Assembly: GCA_000381585.1 (NCBI GenBank)
Contig: KB906733.1
Span: forward strand, 883,378 to 947,377
DNA length: 64,000 nt
Reading direction: 5' to 3'
DNA from: Acidobacteriaceae bacterium KBS 83
GTDB lineage: Bacteria > Acidobacteriota > Terriglobia > Terriglobales > Acidobacteriaceae
The translations under genes were made by a program, and so were the position numbers. Of this stretch, positions 29,972 to 37,210 are shown piece after piece (the first letter of the stretch is position 1; each line of letters begins with the position of its first letter). The notes beneath the pieces are model-generated. The model was given only the letters and a program-made list of their open reading frames with translations. It searched no databases and had not been told where the DNA came from.

Positions 29972-30796
29972 TCAGCGGGACGCGGTTTGCTGCTGGGCGC
30001 TGCCGGGCTGGTGCATGACGGCTTGTGCGGCCTGGTCGAGGGTGGGGCTGCCGGGTTGCTGGGTGAAGCGGGAGCGATCGTCGTCTTCCTGGAAGGAAAT
30101 GCTCTTGAAGAGAAGCGCGTTGCCATCCAGATGAATATGAATCAGAGTGAGCTGCCATAGGGACGGAGCGACCTGCTGCTGCTCGATGGCGAATGAGCCG
30201 CCCTGCTTGAGGCGGCCGAGAAGACCTCCTCCGAATGTGACGTCGTGCATAAGGCTGCCATGGACGCTGCGGATGCGGTGCTGGTGATTGTCCGCGACGA
30301 GAACCCCGGTGGCTGCGGCGAAAACGCGCGCCTCGTGAGTAGGCGGCTTGAAGCTGGGATTGGGCACGAAGTGCAGCGTGGTCTCGTCGGGCGTGGTTTT
30401 GAGGACGGTCCAGATAAAGCCCGCCGGCAGGAGCCGGAGCAGGTCATCCACCTGCTGATAGTCGTGCGCGTTTTCTGTCATCTGCTTCTTCTGCGCGTGC
30501 GGGTCGTGGAGGAATTTCTTGATGAGGGTCAGCTGCTCGGGCTCCGGAAGCCCGCGGCCGTCTTTCACAAGCAAGCGATTCACGTCGCCGTTCGGTGTGG
30601 TCGCGACCCATTGCAGGAGCTGCTCCTTGGATTTGACGGAGTGATCGAGATAGATCCACTGGGAGTGGTCGTTCTTATTCGCTGTGCGCTCGGTATCGAT
30701 GATCTGCTGGATCAACTGCTGCGGTGTTTGCGCGCGCAGGAGCACGGCGGGAAACGCGAGCATGGCGAGTGCGAGGAGTTTTCCGCGGCGAGGCAC
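29972..30796 (-). CDS. Secreted protein of unknown function, paralog 1
   Basis: A 274-residue exported protein with a GTG start and signal peptide (LLALAMLAFPAVLLRAQ). Not recognised. Visible segments: QQIIDTERTANKNDHSQWIYLDHSVK near 30, LLRLLPAGFIWTVLKTTPDETTLHFVPNPSFKPP and FGGGLLGRLKQGGSFAIEQQQVAPSLWQLTLIHIHLDGNALLF. The beta-rich repeat pattern (threonine and hydrophobic alternation) suggests an outer-membrane or lipid-carrier-like fold. It is the same length as its neighbour at 30948-31772 and clearly homologous, a tandem duplication. Confidence 0.78.
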   Translation of the reverse strand: MPRRGKLLALAMLAFPAVLLRAQTPQQLIQQIIDTERTANKNDHSQWIYLDHSVKSKEQLLQWVATTPNGDVNRLLVKDGRGLPEPEQLTLIKKFLHDPHAQKKQMTENAHDYQQVDDLLRLLPAGFIWTVLKTTPDETTLHFVPNPSFKPPTHEARVFAAATGVLVADNHQHRIRSVHGSLMHDVTFGGGLLGRLKQGGSFAIEQQQVAPSLWQLTLIHIHLDGNALLFKSISFQEDDDRSRFTQQPGSPTLDQAAQAVMHQPGSAQQQTASR

Positions 30797-30832
30797 GGAA
30801 TAAGGATGCCGGAGGCAGTGAAAGGAATCAAA

Positions 30833-30850
30833 GATTCGTGATCACGAATC
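30833..30850. promoter_or_regulatory. Perfect 18-bp palindrome between twin genes
   Basis: GATTCGTGA and TCACGAATC are exact reverse complements with no spacer. It lies 37 bases upstream of the GTG start of paralog 1 and 98 bases downstream of the stop of paralog 2 (both minus strand). This is the right position for an operator of paralog 1, but could also act as a terminator for paralog 2. Confidence 0.55.
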
Positions 30851-30947
30851 AGGGGCCAGGGGTCAAGGAAATACATTGGACGACGGAGATTGCAGCGCAC
30901 TGCGCCGGCTGGTGGAGCACGCCGACAGCCGGCCGGAGTGGGGTCAC

Positions 30948-31772
30948 TTACTGCGAGGCGCTTTGCTGCTCGGGGCTGGCAGGCTGCTTCATGACTGCCT
31001 GCGCGGCCTGGTCGAGGGTGGGTCTGGCAGGCTGCCGGGTAAAGAGCGAGCGGTTGTCGTCTTCCTGGAAGTTAAGGCTCTTGAAAAGAAGAACTTTGCC
31101 GTCCAGATGAACGCGAACCAGCGTGAGCTGCCATAGCGAGGGGGCGACCTGCTTCTGCTCGATGGCGAAGGAGCCTCCCTGCTTGATGCGGCCGAGAAGA
31201 CCTCCTCCAAAAGTGACGTCGTGCATCAGCTGCCCGTTGGCGCGACGGATGCGGTGCTGCTGGTTGTCAGCAACCAGATCCCCGGTGGCTGCGGTGAGGA
31301 CGTGTGCCTCACGCGAAGGCGGCTTGAAGCTGGGATTGGGCACGTAATGCAGCGTGGTTTCCTCCGGCGTGGTTTTGACCACGGTCCAGATAAAGCCTTC
31401 GGGCAGGAGACTGAGGATCGTGTCAATCTGCTTCAATTCGTGCGCTTTTGCCTCGACCTGCTTCTTCTGGGCGCGCGTGTCGCCAAGGAATTTCTGGATG
31501 CCGGCCTGCTGCTCGGACTCGGGTTGCTGGCTTCCGTTCTTAACCAGGACGCGTTGGACGTTCCCCTGCGGGGTGGTCGCGGTCCACTGCAGCACCTGCT
31601 CCTTCGGTTTGACGGAGTGATCCAGAAAAATCCACTGGGAGTGATCATCCCGGTTCGCAGCGCGTTCGGCCTCGACGACCTGCTTGATGATCTCCTGCGG
31701 CGTTTGCGCGCGCGCGGCGACGAGCGAGAGCGCGAGGGTAGCGAGTGTGAGGATCTTTCCGCGGCAAAGCAC
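30948..31772 (-). CDS. Secreted protein of unknown function, paralog 2
   Basis: A 274-residue homolog of the gene at 29972-30796 with the same layout: signal peptide (LTLATLALSLVAARAQ), AERAANRDDHSQWIFLDHSVK, LLPEGFIWTVVKTTPEETTLHYVPNPSFKPP, FGGGLLGRIKQGGSFAIEQKQVAPSLWQLTLVRVHLDGKVLLF. The GTG start at 31772 is chosen because it aligns with the GTG of paralog 1 (both before a CXRGK/RRGK segment) and yields exactly equal lengths; an ATG at 31817 would add 15 residues. Probably co-transcribed with the upstream sulfur/redox genes (gap 47 bases). Confidence 0.78.
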   Translation of the reverse strand: MLCRGKILTLATLALSLVAARAQTPQEIIKQVVEAERAANRDDHSQWIFLDHSVKPKEQVLQWTATTPQGNVQRVLVKNGSQQPESEQQAGIQKFLGDTRAQKKQVEAKAHELKQIDTILSLLPEGFIWTVVKTTPEETTLHYVPNPSFKPPSREAHVLTAATGDLVADNQQHRIRRANGQLMHDVTFGGGLLGRIKQGGSFAIEQKQVAPSLWQLTLVRVHLDGKVLLFKSLNFQEDDNRSLFTRQPARPTLDQAAQAVMKQPASPEQQSASQ

Positions 31773-31819
31773 GCCTTGTAGAAGGCGGAGGCGGCGAAAC
31801 GGATCAGAGACTATCATTC

Positions 31820-33235
31820 CTATCGGCTTGCTCCGGCAGCCGGCGCGACGAGGGGCAGCTTCGCCGCCTCCCATGCTGCGAAGCCGCCTGCAATCTCCGC
31901 GACGCAAGGGAATCCGCTTCGTTGCAGCAAACTCGCAGCGACAGACGAGCGATAGCCGCCCGCGCAGTAGACCAGGAGGTCGCGGTCTTTAGGCAGGGAT
32001 TCCAGATGATCCGCGAGACGATTGAGCGGGAGGGACAGGCTGCCCTCGATATGTTTCTGTTCACGCTCATGCGGCGTGCGGACGTCCAGCGCCAGCGGGG
32101 GCTGCTTGGAGGAGAGGCGTTCTGCCGCGGACTGCGCGCTAAGGTGCTCGGTGGAGGCGAGCAGGTCGGGGCGTGAGTCGAGCGCGCGCAATCCATTTTC
32201 GAGATAGCCGGCCACGTGATCGAAGCCGATGCGGCCGAGACGGATGGCGGATTCGTGCTCCCGTCCGGGAGTCGCGATGATGACGATGGGATGGGTGCGA
32301 TCGAGCACGGTACCGGCCCAGGTGGCGTACTGGCCGGCGAGGCCGATGTTGATGCTGCCAACCAGATGGGCGGCGGCGAATTCATCGGGCTCACGGGTGT
32401 CGAGAATTTGTGCGCCATCGGCCTGTATGGCCAGGACGGCGTCGAGCGAGAGCGGCTTCATCTCGCGGGCGAGCGCTTCGTCCAGGGTCGGCCTCTCCTG
32501 GCTGTTGAGCACGGCGTCATAGGTGAAGTATGGCGGAGCTTCCGGCTGATCGGCCGTGACGACGCCGATGAATGCTTCCTTGGTCATGGGCTGCAGGGCG
32601 TAGTTCCAGCGGCGCTGTTCTCCCATGGTGGATACGGTTTCCTTGCTGATGGCCTTGCCGCAGAGCGAGCCGGCGCCGTGAGCGGGATAGACCAGGCTCT
32701 GGTCGGGCAGGGTGAGAAGCTTTTCGTGCAGGGAATCGAAGAGCATGCCGCCCAGGTCCGAAGCCGACCAGCCGAGCGCCACTCGCAGATCGGGGCGGCC
32801 CACGTCGCCGATGAAGAGAGTGTCGCCGGTGAGTACGGCGTAGGGCAGGGTGTCGCTGGCGTCGAGGTCATAGACAACGATGGAGACGGACTCCGGAGTG
32901 TGGCCGGGGGTCTCCAGTGTCTTCAGACGGAGGCGGCCGAACTCCAGAATGTCGCCATCGTGGAGAGGCGTGAATGCGTAGGTGGTTTTCGCGGTGCTGC
33001 CGAGATAGATGGTCGCGCCCGCGCGGTCGCGCAGCTCGAGGTGGCCGGCGACGAAATCGGCGTGCAGGTGCGTGAGGAAGACGTGTTTGATGGTGAGCCC
33101 GTGCTCGGAGGCGAAGGCGACGTACTGCTCGATATCGCGTTGCGGATCGACCACGGCTGCCGTGCCGGTCGCCTCGTCTCCGATGAGGTAGGAGGCGTGC
33201 GCCAAGCACGGCAGATAGAATTGCTTGAAGATCAC
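31820..33235 (-). CDS. Persulfide dioxygenase-like protein with two rhodanese domains
   Basis: A 471-residue fusion. The N-terminal metallo-beta-lactamase fold (about 1-220) has LTHLHADFVAGH and the metal His/Asp set of the glyoxalase II / ETHE1 group. Two rhodanese domains follow (about 260-350 and 365-465). The second has the active-site loop LVYCAGGYRS with a catalytic Cys; the first has VIIATPGREHES and lacks it, so it is probably inactive. This class oxidises glutathione persulfide or moves sulfane sulfur. Overlaps the preceding peroxiredoxin stop region (ATGA), so the two are coupled. Confidence 0.87.
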   Translation of the reverse strand: MIFKQFYLPCLAHASYLIGDEATGTAAVVDPQRDIEQYVAFASEHGLTIKHVFLTHLHADFVAGHLELRDRAGATIYLGSTAKTTYAFTPLHDGDILEFGRLRLKTLETPGHTPESVSIVVYDLDASDTLPYAVLTGDTLFIGDVGRPDLRVALGWSASDLGGMLFDSLHEKLLTLPDQSLVYPAHGAGSLCGKAISKETVSTMGEQRRWNYALQPMTKEAFIGVVTADQPEAPPYFTYDAVLNSQERPTLDEALAREMKPLSLDAVLAIQADGAQILDTREPDEFAAAHLVGSINIGLAGQYATWAGTVLDRTHPIVIIATPGREHESAIRLGRIGFDHVAGYLENGLRALDSRPDLLASTEHLSAQSAAERLSSKQPPLALDVRTPHEREQKHIEGSLSLPLNRLADHLESLPKDRDLLVYCAGGYRSSVAASLLQRSGFPCVAEIAGGFAAWEAAKLPLVAPAAGASR

Positions 33236-33912
33236 TTGGCACCCACGGGCTCGGGCTTCTTATCGAGGCTGACGAGGCGCAGGTAAGGCTTGGGTGACTT
33301 CCAGCCTTGCGGATACTTCTTCTTGGCATCCTCGTCGCTCACGGTGCCGGCGATAACGACGTCCTCGCCCGGCTTCCAGTTCACTGGCGTGGAGACCTGC
33401 TCTTTGGCCGTCAACTGCAGCGAGTCGAGGACGCGCAACACTTCGTCGAAGTTGCGGCCGGTGCTCATCGGGTAGGTGAGCATGAGCTTGATCTTCTTAT
33501 CCGGACCGATGACGAAGACGGTGCGCACGGTGGCGTTGTTTGCCGGGGTGCGGCCTTCGCAGGTGTCACCGGCCTCAGCAGGCAGCATGTCGTAGAGCTG
33601 GGCGACTTTGAGCTGGGTGTCGCCGATCATCGGGTAATTGACCTTGTGGCCCTGAGTTTCTTCGATATCGACGAGCCACTTGGAGTGGCTGCTGATCGGG
33701 TCCACGCTCAGGCCAATGATCTTGGTATTGCGCTTTTCGAATTCCGGCTGCAGTCCGGCCATGTAGCCGAGCTCCGTGGTGCACACCGGGGTGAAGTCCT
33801 TGGGGTGTGAGAACAGGATGGCCCAGCCGTCGCCGATCCAGTCGTGGAAGTTGATGGTTCCCTGCGAGGTTTCGGCAGTGAAATTGGGAGCTTCGCTATT
33901 GATACGCAGCAT
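33232..33912 (-). CDS. 1-Cys peroxiredoxin (Prx6-type)
   Basis: A 226-residue thiol peroxidase. Peroxidatic Cys44 lies in the signature FTPVCTTELG. Other family segments are HPKDFTPV, IGLSVDPISSHSKWLVDI, GDTQLKVAQLYDML and TVRTVFVIGPDKKIKLMLTYPMSTGRNF, and the extended C-terminal domain typical of Prx6 (to residue 226). The ATG at 33912 has AGGAGAG eight bases upstream. First gene of the minus-strand operon; together with the next gene it suggests handling of reactive sulfur and peroxide species. Confidence 0.93.
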   Translation of the reverse strand: MLRINSEAPNFTAETSQGTINFHDWIGDGWAILFSHPKDFTPVCTTELGYMAGLQPEFEKRNTKIIGLSVDPISSHSKWLVDIEETQGHKVNYPMIGDTQLKVAQLYDMLPAEAGDTCEGRTPANNATVRTVFVIGPDKKIKLMLTYPMSTGRNFDEVLRVLDSLQLTAKEQVSTPVNWKPGEDVVIAGTVSDEDAKKKYPQGWKSPKPYLRLVSLDKKPEPVGAK

Positions 33913-34130
33913 ACTTCGGTCTCTCCTGATGTCGTGAATTGCTTAAGCCCGGAGTTTTAAACACAGTTCGACGTCTTTCGCCGAAAACGGTGCGATGAGG
34001 AGGAATCTTCGAGTGGAGTTTACGCTTCTCTTGCAACCCGCACAATAAAGCGCCCGGCCAGGAGCCCGGCCAAATCGCAGTGGTCACATGCTGCATCAGT
34101 GTTGTGTTACCGCCCTGCACCATGAGCGCA

Positions 34131-35537
34131 TTACCAGACGTAAGTGCCGACGGAGCCAGCGTTAAGGGATGTGGTGAAGGCTTTGCTTTTGTAGCGGACC
34201 GCGAAATTCTGCGGGGCGTTGCCGGGGTTGGCGACGATGAGGACCTGTTTGCCGTCAGGGGTTTTAAAAGCAACGTTGGGGAGAGTGTCGAGGGTGTTTG
34301 AGTCGATGCGAACGGAGCCCGGCGGAACGAACTTCGACGCATGGGCGATGGCGTACCAGGCGAGGTTGCGCGTCACGTTCGAGCCGTCGATAGTGATGGC
34401 TCCTTCGCAGATGGGGCAGCCGCCGTCGCTGGTGTGAGGGCCGAATTTGGGATCGGCGGCGAGATTCCACATGAGAACATTCCTGCTCCAGTTACGTGTA
34501 GCGCCAATGATGATCTGGGCGACCGGGCGGCTGATGTCGAGGGTCTTCGTTGTCGCAGGCTCGTCGATAACCATCTGCTCGGTGAAGTAGAGATTTTTCC
34601 GCGGGAATGCATTGTGGACCTGAGTCATGGCGTCGACTTTGCCCTCGTAGAGGTGGAAGCCGGAGCCATCGACGTACTTGCTGGCTGCGGGGTTCTTGAG
34701 GATGGAGAGGGGATAGTCGGGGCGATCGAGGTTGTGATCGTAGAGAACGATCCTGGTTTTGATGCCAGCCTTCTGAAAGGCGGGGCCGAGATCGTGCGCG
34801 ATGAATCTGGCCTGGTCGGGCGCCAGCATAAGCATGCTGGGAGTGTTGTTCTCATTGAGCGGTTCGTTCTGGATGGTGATGGTATCGATGGTGATGCCCT
34901 CAGCCTTCATGCCCTGGATGTATTTGACCAAGTAGGTGGCATACGCGGCAAAGTACTCTGGCTTAAGCGAACCCGCCTTGGCAGCGTCGTTGGTCTTCAT
35001 CCATACGGGTGCGGACCAGGGTGAGGCGAGGATTTTGATCTTCGGATTGATCGCCAGGATTTCCTTGAGCACGGGGATGACGTCGGTTTCGTCGGGCGCG
35101 AGCGAGAAGTGCGCCATGTCAGGATCAGTCTGACCTTTGGGGAGGTCGTCATATGTGTAGACATGGTCGTTCATGTCTGATGAACCCACCGTCACGCGGA
35201 GATAGCTGACACCGATGCCGCTGCCATTTGTGGTGAGCAGATCTTGCAGGAGCGCCGCTCGCTTTGCCGCATCCATGTGATGGATGAGCATGGCGCTGCC
35301 GCCGGTGAGCGCGAAACCGAAACCGTCTATCGTCTGGTAGGTCTTGGAACTGTCGACATCGATGATCTGGCCCTTAGCGGCGGAATTTGTGAAAGGCAGA
35401 GAGGGCGATTGCTCTGCGAGGAGCGCGGAGCGGTCGGGATTGGTGAGCCAGAGAGTGGCGGCCTTTTGCGCGTGGGAAGGAACGCAGAACAGCGCAAGGG
35501 CGGAGAAGACAACCGGAGTAACGAATTTCGAGCGCAC
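34131..35537 (-). CDS. GH30-family glycosidase, paralog 1
   Basis: A 468-residue exported glycoside hydrolase of family 30 (glucosylceramidase / endo-glucanase/xylanase class). Signal peptide about residues 1-23 (VVFSALALFCVPSHAQ). Catalytic residues are inferred as Glu225 in TIQNEPLNE (acid/base) and Glu320 in LYFTEQM (nucleophile); TIDGFGFALTGGSAMLI is also family-typical. A C-terminal beta-sandwich ends in FKTPDGKQVLIVANPGNAPQNFAVRY. The GTG start is backed by AGGAGA seven bases upstream. Tandem with paralog 2. Confidence 0.92.
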   Translation of the reverse strand: MRSKFVTPVVFSALALFCVPSHAQKAATLWLTNPDRSALLAEQSPSLPFTNSAAKGQIIDVDSSKTYQTIDGFGFALTGGSAMLIHHMDAAKRAALLQDLLTTNGSGIGVSYLRVTVGSSDMNDHVYTYDDLPKGQTDPDMAHFSLAPDETDVIPVLKEILAINPKIKILASPWSAPVWMKTNDAAKAGSLKPEYFAAYATYLVKYIQGMKAEGITIDTITIQNEPLNENNTPSMLMLAPDQARFIAHDLGPAFQKAGIKTRIVLYDHNLDRPDYPLSILKNPAASKYVDGSGFHLYEGKVDAMTQVHNAFPRKNLYFTEQMVIDEPATTKTLDISRPVAQIIIGATRNWSRNVLMWNLAADPKFGPHTSDGGCPICEGAITIDGSNVTRNLAWYAIAHASKFVPPGSVRIDSNTLDTLPNVAFKTPDGKQVLIVANPGNAPQNFAVRYKSKAFTTSLNAGSVGTYVW

Positions 35538-35683
35538 AGAAGGTCTCCTGACTTGGCAGCGGGCGTCATTCTAGAGATACGTTTGTTGCAGTGTCGAGTT
35601 GGCCTGCCATCTGGACGCGCTTTCACACCCTTTTCGGAATCCCATGTCCCGACTGAGGAAATGGGATTCCGCTGAGGCGCGCA

Positions 35684-37087
35684 CTACCAGACGTAGGTGC
35701 CGACGGAGCCAGCGCCGAGGGATGCGGTGAAGGCTTTGCCTTTATACCGGACGGCGAAGTTCTGCGGGGCGTCGCCGGGGTTGGAGACGATGACGACCTG
35801 TTTGCCGTCGGGGGTTTTGAAGGCGACGTTGGGAAGAGTGTCGGTTGAGTTGGAGTCGATGCGAACGGAGCCGGCCGGAACGAATTTCGACGCGTGACCG
35901 AGGACATAGTAGGCGAGGAGGCGTGTGACGTTGTCACCGTCGATCGTGAGAGCGCCATAGCACCCGGTGCAGCCGCCGTTGTCGGTGTGGGGTCCAGCGT
36001 TCGGATCGGCGGCGAGGTTCCAGAGCAATACGTTCTTACTCCAGTTACGTGATACGCCAATCATGACGTGCGCGACCGGCCTAGCGAGGTTCAATGCAGT
36101 GATGCCGGGCCGCTCAGTGATGGACTGCTCGGTGAAGTAGATGTTCTTTGCGGGGAAGGCGTCATGCACCTGGGTCATGGCTTCGACCTTGCCGCCGTAG
36201 AGATGCCACGCCGAGCCGTCAACGTATTTGCGTGCATCGGGGTCCTTGAGGATGGAGAGCACGTAGGCGGGGTGGTCGAGGTTGTGATCGTAGAGGAGGA
36301 TTTTGGTTTTGATGCTGGCTTTCTGAAAGGCAGGGCCGAGGTGGTGCGCGATGAAGTCGTCCTGCTCGGATTCGAGCATGAGCATGGAGGGGGTGTTCTT
36401 TTCGTTGAGCGGCTCGTTCTCGATGGTGAGCGCGTCGATAGTGATGCCTTCGGCCTTCATGCCCTGGATGTATTTGACCCAGTATTTCGCGTAGGCGGGA
36501 AAGTACTCAGGTAGCAGCACGCCGCCCTGGGCTTTGCCGGTGGTCTTCATCCAGAGTGGCGCGGACCAGGGTGAGGCGAGGATCTTGATCTTCGGATTGA
36601 TGGCGAGGATTTCTTTGAGCACGGGAATGACGTCGGTCTCGTCTGGGGCGAGCGAGAAGTGCGCCATGTCGGGATCCGTTTGACCTTCGGGCAGATCGTC
36701 GTAGGAGTAGACATGGTCGTTCATGTCCGACGAGCCGACCGTCACGCGGAGATAGCTGACGCCGATTCCGTCGCCTTCGGTGGTGAAGAGGTTGTGGAGC
36801 AGCTCGGCGCGCTTCGCGGGATCCATGCGGTGGATGAGCATGGCGCTGCCGCCAGTGAGCGCGTAGCCGAAGCCGTCCATCGTCTGGTAGGTCTTCGCGC
36901 TGTCGACATCGATGACCGGACCGGTGGGAGTGGTGCTGGTGAAGGCGAGTTTGGGGGACTGCTCGGCGAGGAGTGCGGAGCGGTCTGGATTGGTGAGCCA
37001 GAGTGTGGCGTCTGTTTGAGCGAGAGAAGGCAGGGGCAGAAGTGCTATGGCGGATAGCAGAAGCGAGGGAACCAGTTTCGAGGGCAC
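35684..37087 (-). CDS. GH30-family glycosidase, paralog 2
   Basis: A 467-residue close homolog of the adjacent gene, with the same signal peptide layout, ALTIENEPLNE as acid/base Glu and IYFTEQS as nucleophile Glu, and the same C-terminal beta-sandwich. The GTG at 37087 is chosen because GGAGG lies five bases upstream and the sequence aligns with the paralog start (PSKLV versus RSKFV), giving almost identical lengths. An in-frame ATG at 37099 is an alternative. Likely hydrolyses a plant or microbial beta-glucan/xylan; the specificity is not visible. Confidence 0.92.
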   Translation of the reverse strand: MPSKLVPSLLLSAIALLPLPSLAQTDATLWLTNPDRSALLAEQSPKLAFTSTTPTGPVIDVDSAKTYQTMDGFGYALTGGSAMLIHRMDPAKRAELLHNLFTTEGDGIGVSYLRVTVGSSDMNDHVYSYDDLPEGQTDPDMAHFSLAPDETDVIPVLKEILAINPKIKILASPWSAPLWMKTTGKAQGGVLLPEYFPAYAKYWVKYIQGMKAEGITIDALTIENEPLNEKNTPSMLMLESEQDDFIAHHLGPAFQKASIKTKILLYDHNLDHPAYVLSILKDPDARKYVDGSAWHLYGGKVEAMTQVHDAFPAKNIYFTEQSITERPGITALNLARPVAHVMIGVSRNWSKNVLLWNLAADPNAGPHTDNGGCTGCYGALTIDGDNVTRLLAYYVLGHASKFVPAGSVRIDSNSTDTLPNVAFKTPDGKQVVIVSNPGDAPQNFAVRYKGKAFTASLGAGSVGTYVW

Positions 37088-37128
37088 GGGGGCCTCCATG
37101 TAGGCTTTGGAAAGCGCCGCCATTTTAG

Positions 37129-37140
37129 ACAAACGGTTGT
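37129..37140. promoter_or_regulatory. Candidate LacI-type operator of the GH30 pair
   Basis: ACAAACGGTTGT is a near-perfect 12-bp palindrome with ACAA/TTGT arms and a central CG, the form of LacI/GalR-family sites. It lies 42 bases before the GTG of paralog 2. A similar ACGTTTGT string occurs at 35579-35586 upstream of paralog 1. No LacI-type regulator gene is nearby. Confidence 0.4.
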
Positions 37141-37210
37141 TTTCCTGTCCACCTCGAGCGGTACGCGGAAGAGGAGCAAGCGCCCCAGCCTAGTTGGCGA
37201 GATCTTGCGC

